Both the position numbers and the translations under genes were made by a program. Of a stretch of 64,000 nt of DNA, positions 54,931 to 64,000 are shown one piece after another. The stretch spans positions 34,315,000-34,378,999 of the forward strand of contig CM030365.1 in assembly GCA_017893485.1 (NCBI GenBank). The letters run 5' to 3'. The first letter of the stretch is position 1; every line of letters starts with the position of its first letter. The notes below the pieces were generated by a model that ran no database searches, was not told the origin of the DNA, and saw only the letters and a program-made list of their open reading frames with translations. The DNA is from Hemerocallis citrina. Lineage: Eukaryota > Streptophyta > Magnoliopsida > Asparagales > Asphodelaceae.

Positions 54931-56337
54931 TATACACCTTTCTCTTTTCATCAATCTGTTTGTTTAAAGTTGAGATTCACTGCTAGTCATCCTCCTTAAA
55001 GCATCAGTATATGTACTGACGTCCCCACTTCAATAGGTACTGGTTTGCAGAACTACAGGTACAGGATTCAGCAGGACTCAAGGCAAGAAAAGCACAGTGT
55101 TGATTTTTATTTCAATTGTAATATATGTTGGTTACCATTGTTTCAATTGTAAATTTATTACGTGAAGTACCAAGTGTTATTTATTGTTCATTGTACTCTG
55201 ATGTAAATTTATGGAAAGTTTGTAACACCTGGTCTTGTAAGGTACTATTGTAACACTGATATAATATATTGCAGTTTTATAACATTCGGACTTATAATAC
55301 ATCGGTGTTAAATAAAATGTTTTAAATTTTCCTGTTTTTCTGTGTATTGTGGATAATTGATGGAAAAGATTCTGGCTTATGTGACGGTTTCCCATTGTAT
55401 GGAAATCGGGGCATTACATTAATCTCATATATGCCACCTCATATCAATTCATGTAGATAATTCTTTCACTTTATATTCAAAGACATAACACTGAATTAAT
55501 CCACATGTATAATTCTTTAAATTCGTTGACATTTCATATTTAGTCACATACAAGATATTCCTCTTCTCATAAATATCTTCGTATTTTTATTACCTTAATT
55601 CTTATATAATCACATAAGGTAATTACCCCAATTTTCGTACTTATTTAACCACACACTTCCTTTACCAATTCATTTCTATTGCATAACATCACACTTATTT
55701 GATCCTATAACATCTTCATATATATATACACATCACATAACTTCACATTTATTCAATCGTATATTTTCACATTCATTTCCAAAGCAACTCTTCACATGTA
55801 TTTATTTTATTGCATGACATCACTTGTAATCAATCTCATGAAATCACATTCATTTATTCAGTCTCATAATATCACATTCTTTCATGTCATAACGTCTTGT
55901 AATACATTAACTTTCATTCTTATTATATTTTATAATTTATCTTCTCTTCCTTCAGATTTCATCTAACAAATTACTTTAATACACATGCTCACTTTATCAT
56001 ATATTTTGCTTTATAACTCATTCTCATCCCATCGTACAACTTTAATTACTTTCATTATTATCAATAGTATATCTTACTTTCATTTTTATTTACATCTCAT
56101 TTTACAAATTTACTTTAACTTCCTTCTTATCCCGTAATGCACCGGTAATATAACACCGCACCCCAAAAGTTGATAGCCTGGGTAATTATCACCGCCCCTC
56201 GAGTTGAACTTGGGTAATCTAACATTACATCTCAAGCCGATAGCTTGGTTATGATTTTACTTTAATTTTCTTTTCATCTTACAATTTACTTTACTATTCA
56301 TTTCCATTATACAATACCATTATCAGATTAATAACCC

Positions 56338-56445
56338 ACCAACTCACCCTGGGAGATGTTCCAAGGTAGGTAGTTCCCACCATTTCCATGAAAATAGCGG
56401 GCAGGTAGTTCCTGGCACAATTCCAATGTGCATCAACTCATATCA
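56338..56445. repeat. Internal duplication in C, copy 2
   Basis: Partner of 50505-50620. Confidence 0.8.
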
Positions 56446-56859
56446 TACCGTATTTTACTTTATTAACCATTCTCATAATACAATTTCTTCATGCTATTCA
56501 TATTCAGATACCTCCTTTTCTTTTTCATTTGTATAATACATCCACATTTTCTTTTACTTTTCATATTAATTTCAATTCATACACTTACATTACTTTCTCG
56601 TTTCCACTTCACGTTAAATACTTTATTTACTTTCTCATTCTCATTCACATCAATTACTTTCTTTTCTTTCTCATTCACACTTCACTTTCTTTACTTTCTC
56701 ATTCTCATTTCACATTTATTTATTTTATTAATTTGTCGACCAGTGAGCTACAGTATCCCACCATACTGAAAGCCGACAGCCCATTAAACACGCAAACCTC
56801 TGCCCCCCGGGGGTCTTACGCGTCCGAGGCTACGTGTTCCTCCCAACCTATGCTAGCGA

Positions 56860-57185
56860 GGGAAACACGCACCCCAAGTAGAAATTGGGTACTTCCTCCC
56901 AGCCGAAGCCAAAGAGGAAAAACATGCACCCCAAGCAGAACTTGGGTACTTCCTCCCGGCCAAAGCCAAAGAGGGAAAACATGCACCCCAGATAAACTCG
57001 GGAACTTCCTCCTAGCCGAAGCCAGCGAGGAAAACACGCACCTTTAGTTTCACTAGGGTACTTCCTCGCGACAACTGTCATCGAGAGAATAACCGGGCCT
57101 CAATCCGATAGCTTGGGCGATAAAAACACGCACCCCAAACATAGTTTGGGTAATAACCACGTACCCCAAGCCGATCCTTGGGTAT
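56860..57185. repeat. Minisatellite of about 65 bp in C with hairpin cores
   Basis: CACGCACCCCAAG...CTTGGGTACTTCCTC recurs about five to six times (56868, 56926, 56982, 57038, 57128, 57162), with GCCGAAGCCAAAGAGG between. ACCCCAAGN(5-8)CTTGGGT is self-complementary in each of the better units. ORFs spanning it in both directions are repeats, not genes. Confidence 0.8.
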
Positions 57186-57653
57186 TAGGAGGTCTAGCCC
57201 AAACCCCCAGGATTTCTGTAGGTATTGGTCAGCAAAATATATTTGTTATTATCATTTTCATTTCATCTTTGTCTCTCATTTTATCACCACACAACATCTC
57301 ATCTTTTATTTCAAGAAATTGCCACATCTCGAAATTTTCCATGAGAATTATCATCTCACATTATTATCACATATCATATCATCTTTTATCTTAACTTATT
57401 AACACATTTTCGGTATTCACCATATTATTTATCTTCTCATTGTATCACACATATGCATACACCCTATTATTTTATTCATCAGATTATTACACCATATTGT
57501 AAATTCTCTCATCATACCTTATATATGCATACACCATATAAATTAATTTATAAGACTGCTAAATAATATGGGTTCATATCATGAATGCACCCTATTATTT
57601 ATTTCATCACAATACCTCATATCATTTCACCATTTAATCTCCCTCATATCTCC

Positions 57654-57654
<1 letters not shown>

Positions 57655-57703
<49 letters not shown>
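57655..57703. repeat. (TA)n microsatellite in C
   Basis: About 24 TA units. Confidence 0.95.
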
Positions 57704-57706
<3 letters not shown>

Positions 57707-58022
57707 CTTTATACTTTCATATATAATTATATTTCCTTTATAATTTCTTCTTACTATAAAATTTTCCATTTAAAACATGAATTTATCCTTTATAACCAAA
57801 TTTCTCTCTTATAATATAATTTCTCCTTATAGCATAAATATATATAACCCCAGTAATTTTATAAGCACATACACGCCATCCATATCATACAGATGATTGC
57901 ACAACTCCATACATATACACGCCTTTAAGTTCATGTATAAAATACACAACTCTCACCACAAGGGTATAAAACTATATTTATATCACATATGTATAAGCGT
58001 AACTTTAATCGTTTAGTATTGT

Positions 58023-58024
<2 letters not shown>

Positions 58025-58067
<43 letters not shown>
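58025..58067. repeat. (TA)n microsatellite in C
   Basis: About 21 TA units. Confidence 0.95.
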
Positions 58068-58069
<2 letters not shown>

Positions 58070-58329
58070 ATGATATCTTCTTATATCCTCTTTATCAAAT
58101 AAAATACACAACTTTAGAAATATAATCTGGTCAATATATTTGTATATATATACATCTCCCATAACACACATATATATATAATTTCAACACATCCGCATAC
58201 ACATATATATTAATTCCTTACATCCAATAATTCACTTTATATATACGGTACACTTAACATATTACACAAAGCAATTCATAATATGAAATTTTACATAACA
58301 CAACATATACATAAAATATAAGAAATCAT

Positions 58330-58338
58330 ACTCACCTG
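58330..58338 (-). promoter_or_regulatory. Predicted splice donor in LTR of C
   Basis: The minus strand reads CCAG/GTGAGTATG, a perfect plant 5' splice site with the intron starting at 58335. A second one, CTG/GTGAGTGAG, starts at 58917. No matching acceptor remains because the element core is missing. Confidence 0.5.
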
Positions 58339-59419
58339 GGGAGACGCGAAGACCGACTGTATAAGCTCTCCGCTATTGCTCCCAGAACACGCTTCTTCTC
58401 CTATTACCATATTATAACACTAATTAGGGCTTAAAATATTCAAAACCAATAAATGTTGATTATCTATATCTCCATATCTTCAACCATATCAAATCGCTCC
58501 TAACTTTAATTCTTTATAGTCATTCTTTCGAATGCCTGACGTGCATACAATATGTACACAAATCTCACATTCTAATAACTAGGTTTCTCATCCATAAAAA
58601 TCACTAAAAATCACCCGATATCATCCCAATTCACCGTGTATATATAATTACTTTATCATCCTAAAATCCTTACTCATACATTGCATATGCAATTAATAAA
58701 TCTTCTTGAGTTTCATAAGAACCATGTAAATATACCATAACTAAAATTATTTAATCATCCTACAATGCATACCAATTAATCATGTATATATAAGTATTAA
58801 ATCATTATCTTGTTAAAACACCGTATATGTATAAATATTTAATCGCCACGAGGTAATTAATATTATACTAAAATCTTCACAAATATCAAATACAATGATA
58901 ATTAGAATCTCACTCACCAGACAAAATCAGAACAACTTTATGAATATCTTCTCCGCCACACATCAACGACCATTTTCCACCACCTCCACTAAATCCTTTC
59001 TCCAAATTGACTCCACCATGTGAAAGAGAACCCTCCAAATAGAATACTCCTGAAATTAATTTGAAAAATACAGAGAAACGAGGAAGAAATTGTGCGGGGG
59101 TTTTGGTAGGGATTGCGCAGATCGCGCTCGGGAGGTCGACAGGCAAGGAGGAAGAGGGGAGGGGTGGTTTTCGTAAATATCTTCGAAAAATTAAGTATAT
59201 GTCCCTTATTGACTATTTCATTATTTATATGTCCTTATAATTCTTCTTTTCATAATAAAATCCAATAAAACCCACTACACCATATAAATTAATTAATTAA
59301 AGAATATATAGTATAAAATTACATATTTATGCATAATAATACCAATAACATTAATATCTACTCACAATAAAAGAAATACAAACGACTATTTTCAAATTAT
59401 GAAATGGCGGAGTGCTACA

Positions 59420-61560
59420 GGTACCGCACGTGTCCCCATGACAGGTGAGTACAACACCCAACTAGTGCCTGTCCTAATCAATCAGATGACATGTTGGTCT
59501 TAGGGTACTATTTTTGACTCACCAATTCTAACTTAGGATTATATATGATTCCTTAAGCAACTAATAATCTTTATTAGTAAAATGATTAATGAGACACCAA
59601 ACAAATTCTTGCCAGTTAATTACCTAGTCTATTATCAAATTTCCCAACCCTAGGGAAAACCATAGCAGTATCCAAACCAGTCTCGATGTTGGCCCGATCT
59701 CAGCCCAACATGACCTAGTGATTTGTGATTAGACCCCCATCGATCGCCAATCACCCTGCTTGGATCTCGACCCCGCCTCCATCCTGCAATCAAACCCTCC
59801 GTGGTTAGCGATCCGCAGGCGCACGAATACTGTCTTCATCCAGGGTACTTGAGGTGACAACACTACTAGTTACCCAAAACATGTAGTACTAAGGGACATA
59901 GGTTACGGCTCACTACCCTAAGTCATTAGTGACTAATCAATTGGAAATGACAAACAGGTACACCCAAGGCAGTTAAGTTTAGGGCTATTCTAATCTTAAA
60001 CACAAGATGTATGCAAGCATAATTCTAATCATGGACAAACATGTTTCAAAAGTTTAGATAAACATTATTGTAAGTTTATTCTAAAGCTTTAGTAGGATGA
60101 AGGCATGTTTTCCATCAAACCAGTGAGCCATCTATACCAAATGCAGCTGTTCTGCATTGGAAAAATCATTATAAATATCTTACTCAATGAATTCAAGTTC
60201 TTGGATTCCATAGAAAGATCATCCAGTCTACTCTAACTTATCATTGGGAAATTTCATCAAAACAGTTCATTTTGAAGTAAAAAAACCAAACAAAGAGTCA
60301 TGCAAAACTTCCAGATCAGATAAAAATATCAACCAGTCGCACCACAAAAACTCATTAAAATAGCAAATGATGTCAAAAGTCTATAAAATTTGGTAGGACG
60401 GTCAAAGATAGGTAGAGTCAGCATATATCCAAAATTTAGCCAATAATTCAAAGTATGCAAGAAGTTATGACATTTTGAAATTGATGTAAAATTCCAGATA
60501 GCAACAACACTGTTTCTTGACAACAACAACAAGATGCATTTAAAGAGGTATCAATTATTATTCAAAAATTATGAAACTTGGTGGGATTGTTCCACACTGA
60601 GTTAGGATACTACTGTAAAAATTTCATGATCAAATTCTCTTTTAACATAGATCTATGCTTTCCAGAGTAACAAGTACATATAGTGAAAACAGAGATGAAC
60701 AAATCTATCCCAGTTATAAAAACAAGAATTTTGTAAAATATCAGTTGATCTTCAAAATTTACCAAAATTAGTGGGATTATTGTAGACACATATAAGAGGC
60801 ATGAAAAAAAGATTCAGCTTAAAATTCCTTATATTTTAGAGCAAAAGAATTTTCCAATCGAACACAAAAAAATGTCAAGACAGAACCTAAAAAAGTTCAT
60901 GTCACCCTTATCCAGTATAGGTGTAACAAGTTCTAAAAATATCAAACATCATTTAGAAATTATAAATTTTAGGATAAGGAATTGATATATACATACATGA
61001 GAATCTACAGTAAAAAATTCATCTTTAAATTCATAGTAATCATGGAGTTATAAATTTTATAAGTCAAACATGTTAATTCCCGACAGAGAAGAATTTATTT
61101 CATATTAGAAAGATTTTCAAATTTATTAAAATATCAAATAATATTCAAAATATGAAATTTTGTGGAGTGATTTTAGACATGCATGAGAATATACAGTAAA
61201 AATTTTAACTCTAAATTCATAGTGTTCATGGAGTTATGAATTTTACAAGTAAAGTATGTTAATTCAACCTAGAACAACAAGTTAATCTCAACAACAATAA
61301 CAAGATAGATTTATTAAAAATATCAAACCTTAATCAAAAATTACGAAATTTGTGGGAGTTGTCCTAAACCTAATCAGAATGTTACCATAAAATTTCCATG
61401 TTCAAATTTCATCACATTACCAAGATACAATATTTTATCCTAATTTAACATGCACAAAGTTTAAGAGGGTCACCCACAATGTTGATTCTTGTTGATCTCT
61501 CCTCTTCAATCTTCTTCCACCTTGTAGGCTTCTCCTCTTAGATCTCCCTCCACCCGAGTT
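59420..61560 (-). repeat. Element A 5' LTR, outer part (after C)
   Basis: The first five bases repeat the C target site. Blocks shared with B (reverse complement) include TGACAGGTGAGTACAACACC and CTAGTGCCTGTCCTAATC near 59440-59480. From about 60040 to 61440 there are degenerate units of roughly 190-230 bp (AAATTATGAAACTTGGTGGG, CATGAGAATCTACAGTAAAA, CATGGAGTTATAAATTTTA). A CT-rich strip at 61484-61560 (purine-rich on the minus strand) resembles the leader of other LTRs. No gene is seen. The LTR start, which should read as the complement of TGTAATATCCCAGG, was not found. Confidence 0.6.
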
Positions 61561-62985
61561 TGAAGAAATCTTGTAACTCCTGTTTTCATTATTGTATCTT
61601 TTTCCTTGATATTATTATTTATTGTATTCTTCATTGTCTCTTCTGAACCATGTAGTTTGATTATCTCATAATGGAATTCTGTATTGCCTTCAAATCAATT
61701 TTTGTCTCCAAATCTATTTAATTTTTATTTTCTGTTGAGCCAAAAAATTTATTGTTCATCTTATTCAAATTTTTGCATATTGTCATCCCCAAATTAATCA
61801 TATTATAATCCTATTTATTTTTCTTTTTTCCTATTTGGATCCTAAACCCTATACCCAATAACCTAATAGCCCATTACCCTAATTCTAATTCTATACCTCC
61901 TTAACCCCTAACCCTAATCATCATTAGCAAAACCCTAATCTATCCTAACCCTACAGTCGTCACCCCCTACTCCCGCACCCTTCTTCTTCTTCATCAGCCC
62001 ACCTCTGCTCCGAAACCCATCCCATCCATCGACATTGACTTTCCCTGAACCTGTCATCTTCCACCTCGTTGTCTCGATCATCCTCGCCCTCCTGTCCTCG
62101 CCACTGCATCCCACACCCACCTCCGAACTCTAGTACCCTGACTGCTATCTCCCTGCCTCCGTCTCCCCTTCACAGAACCTCCACCTTTTTGAAACCCATC
62201 ATCTCCTAACCCTCCATCGGTCACCAGAGCCCTTCCACCTCGCCATTGTTGTCCCGAGCTGTTGCTGCTTGTTTTCATTGCTAATCTTGTTCGGCTCTTA
62301 CTGTTCCGACGCTGCACGCCCATTGCCACTACCTAGAGGCTATAAATCGGATCGGACAGGATTGAACAGCCATATATTCAAGCTCGGACTGAAATTATAC
62401 TCGGACAGGCTTATTTCTGGCTCGATCTAGGTCAAACAAAATTTTTATAGTCCATACTCGGTTCGGTAAAGCATCGGATCGCTATAATACTCGGACGGAC
62501 TTATATCCGGCTCGAGCTTGGTAAAACATCGAACCTAACAATTTGTTCAAGTTCAGTTCGTATAACAGTTCGGACTGTCCACGGTCGAAAATGATCATTT
62601 CTCAAGCTGGACTCGAACGGACGATGGACCGTCCTGTTCATTTGACACCCTTAACTGCCGTCGATCTGTTGCTCTTGCTGAGTTCGTTGTACAAATGTGT
62701 GCACGTGCTTTTAAGGTGGGCATTGCGCATGTACTTCGCACGTGTTGCCGTCGGGACATTCGTCCCGTTATTCTATTGCTATCGGAATCGTCGTTCATCG
62801 TCTATCAGGCAAATATCCTTGTATGAATCTTTTGTTTCCCCGTACAAGCATTTTTTTTGAAATACCACAAGTAGGTTTATCGTTGTGATCCATTCTCATG
62901 CCTTATTTGTTGATGATCTTGATCCCTATTCGTTTGATTTGTTTCAGTAAATTCCGTATTCGTAAAAGATCACGAGTACTCTGCT
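61561..62985. other. Unassigned region, no gene recognised
   Basis: AT-rich to about 61840; then CCTAACCCTAA-type runs and a CT-rich plus-strand stretch to 62340, recalling U3 and leader of the E/F LTRs; then repeated CTCGGAC..CTTAT..CTGGCTCGA phrases (62340-62560). It could be further LTR of A or another old insertion. ORFs here are short, lie in biased sequence and show no domain. Confidence 0.4.
62340..62560. repeat. CTCGGACNGGCTTAT-type diverged direct repeats
   Basis: TACTCGGACAGGCTTATTTC (62399) and TACTCGGACGGACTTATATC (62491), each followed by CGGCTCGA.CT.GGT.AAAC, plus a weaker copy near 62350. Spacing is about 92 bp. Confidence 0.6.
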
Positions 62986-63515
62986 TGTAATACCCCGGAT
63001 AAAATATTATTTTTATATGATTGGAGTGTGATTAAATAGCTTGATTATGTATGAGAATGGTTGTATTCATGATGGTGAACGAGAATGAGGAAATCGGCAC
63101 TAGTGCATACACTAATTTTTGAGTGTGATGCATATGTAAATATTTATTTGTATGGTGCTACAATGAATATATTTGCCATAAACTCAAATATCACCTCACA
63201 TATCATCTCTCATCATGATCATGGCTAAGATTAAGCCATGAGAAAATATCTCTCCAAAACCATGGGTAAGAGGACTTGGTTTTGAGAAAACCCCCTTGCC
63301 ACATGGCTCCACCTCACCTGCCTTGTCACCCTAGGCCGGCTTCCCCCTACACACCCCCCACCCATCTCTCCTCACTTATTAAAAACCACTCTCTTCACTC
63401 TTATTTCAGATTTCTGAAATTTTTAAGAGAAAGAGAAAAGGAGAGAGTGAAAGAAGAAGGAAATAGAAGGTGATCTAGAGCTTTTGGAGGAGGAACTAGA
63501 AGAGGAGGCTTGGCT
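62986..63515 (+). repeat. D-like LTR start, cut by a B-like LTR
   Basis: TGTAATACCCCGGATAAAAT, TTGAATAGCT-like drift, CATACACTAATTTTTGAGTG and the AAACCATGG..AAGAGGACTTGG leader blocks resemble 2119-2800 but are clearly diverged, so it is a related subfamily. TTATTAAAAACC near 63380 may be the TATA region. It is interrupted at 63516. Confidence 0.75.
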
Positions 63516-64000
63516 TGTAGTGCCCTAAAATCCTAACATAGGAACTCGTGACGCTCTCCAGGATCTTCCTTCAAATGAGTCACAACACAACAAAAATCAT
63601 AAGAAATTAAAAACTTTTATTACATCAAATTGTTATTACAATGTCCAATGATTACAACAATTACAAATAATTGGTACAACATGAATGCACAATAAAAATT
63701 TGGACGGTAACATCCACTTGGATGCTTCCCCCTGCTTCTGCTTTCCTCTGCTCCCAACTCGGCAGTCCTGCACTGATACTGTGGGCACGTCAGTTGATTA
63801 CAACTGGCAAAATGCTATACCCGGCTATCCTCTCTACGCCATAGTATAACGATTCCAACCTCAACAACCACAAATAATATTTGATGCAAAAAAAATGGTG
63901 ATGTCAAACAAGTGTCGATGTATGCCATGACCTAATCTAATGCACACTATGCACTCATGCTCCTAAAGCTAATGCACGCTTGGTTGAAAGATATGCATCT
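63516..64000 (-). repeat. B-like LTR 3' end, runs off the window
   Basis: The plus strand begins TGTAGTGCCCTAAAATCCTA, the complement of the B LTR end, and is collinear with B (complement) through AAACTTTTATTACATCAAAT, GGGCACGTCAGTTGATTACA and GCATGCACTC-type R-U5 blocks. TGGCT (63511-63515) would be the left target duplication; the right one lies outside. Confidence 0.8.

Larger units (their letters stand above)
51291..55418 (+). mobile_element. Element H: solo LTR of 4.1 kb nested in C
   Basis: TGTAATATCCCGGTTGG to ATCGGGGCATTACA with perfect duplication TTAAT (51286-51290, 55419-55423). Same family as G. U3 (51291-52050) is AT-rich with a (TA)n run and an internal copy of the LTR start (TGTAATATCCTGG at 51490). 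CTCTTATAAGTGG near 52054 may be the TATA box, followed by a pyrimidine- then purine-rich leader, TTGG/GTGGGGG near 52320 as a possible donor, a ten-unit array, the R-U5 module, TACTGACGTCCCCAC at 55014, and TTAAATAAAATGTTTTAA near 55310 as a polyadenylation region. Confidence 0.9.
49581..59419 (-). mobile_element. Element C: solo LTR of about 5.7 kb in A 5' LTR, interrupted by H
   Basis: It is bounded by TGTAACGCCCC at 49581 and GGAGTGCTACA at 59419 with a 5-bp duplication GGCAC/GGTAC. Minus orientation is favoured: from the right end comes an AT-rich U3, then a CT-rich leader (59165-59040 on the minus strand), then perfect splice donors CTG/GTGAGT (58917) and CCAG/GTGAGT (58335). No primer site, polypurine tract or coding sequence is present, so it is a solo LTR or a core-less derivative. 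It holds several (TA)n tracts, a minisatellite (56860-57185) and two copies of a block of about 110 bp (50513 and 56338). Confidence 0.75.
1..61560 (-). mobile_element. Element A: framing Tekay-like Ty3/gypsy retrotransposon, broken up by D, B and C
   Basis: The minus-strand element reads, from right to left: 5' LTR (48612-49580 and 59420 onward), primer site, pre-gag ORF, gag, protease, RT, RNase H, integrase with chromodomain, polypurine tract, and 3' LTR start (1-216). Removing D (2119-35162) rejoins RNase H in the middle of a conserved QEGKVI block. Removing B (36774-46732) rejoins the end of gag in frame. Both joints are flanked by 5-bp duplications. The chromodomain and GPY/F module place it in the chromoviruses, and the linker wording is Tekay/Del-like. 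Every domain carries stops or frameshifts, so it is a dead copy. The outer right boundary is not visible; it may continue beyond 61560 or outside the window. Confidence 0.85.

Noticed and set aside
56491..57402. ORFs over the CT-rich stretch and minisatellite of C
   Set aside because: Phe/Ser/Thr-rich low-complexity products and tandem repeats; no conservation evidence.
49581..59419. C as a DNA transposon with terminal inverted repeats
   Set aside because: The terminal match TGTARCRCYCC is the same as the LTR-end pattern of its neighbours, the target duplication is 5 bp, and no transposase is present; a solo LTR is simpler.
61840..61940. Telomere-like CCCTAA runs
   Set aside because: Only a few imperfect units mixed with CCTAATC; similar runs occur upstream of TATA boxes in E and F LTRs.
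62543..62860. A 105-codon ORF near the right end
   Set aside because: No recognisable domain and no support from neighbours; overlaps another ORF on the opposite strand.

Overview
The window looks like heterochromatic, repeat-dominated nuclear DNA of a seed plant with a large genome. No host gene is recognisable. Nearly every base belongs to Ty3/gypsy LTR retrotransposons that resemble the Tekay/Del chromovirus group: chromodomain integrase, initiator-Met tRNA primer sites, a shared polypurine tract, and unusually long LTRs of about 3.4 to 5.7 kb. All protein-coding regions are broken by stops, frameshifts or deletions.

The layout is a nest. Element A (minus strand) frames most of the window: its 3' LTR end is at 1-216, its integrase and RNase H at 232-2118, its RT, protease and gag end at 35163-36773, the rest of gag and a pre-gag ORF at 46733-48427, and its 5' LTR from 48612. 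A is interrupted by D (plus, 2119-35162), by B (plus, 36774-46732) and, inside its 5' LTR, by C (minus, solo LTR, 49581-59419), which is itself interrupted by solo LTR H (51291-55418). D is interrupted by F (plus, 3800-11084, in its 5' LTR), E (minus, 16092-25564, in its RT) and G (minus solo LTR, 27693-32468, in its 3' LTR). Each of these insertions has a 5-bp target-site duplication that I could read, perfect for E and H and with one mismatch for the others. Where an insertion split a gene, removing it restores reading-frame homology across the joint. At the right edge a D-like LTR (from 62986) is interrupted by a minus-strand B-like LTR (from 63516).

Most notable: (1) three families (F, D, A) each have an apparent spliceosomal intron exactly at the gag-protease boundary; (2) LTR splice donors and 3' splice sites just before the first gag-region ATG suggest a leader intron that would remove the primer-binding site; (3) E, which has 4.1-4.4 kb LTRs around only 957 bp of non-coding internal DNA, carries a sense-oriented copy of about 56 nt of the 5' part of initiator-Met tRNA, the same tRNA that matches its primer site; (4) A and D encode an extra small ORF upstream of gag; (5) a module of about 250 nt with a tRNA B-box-like motif recurs near the 3' end of otherwise dissimilar LTR families. 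LTRs and untranslated regions also carry tandem arrays with periods of about 30, 77, 146 and 181 bp. All similarity statements are by eye; no search or alignment program was run.
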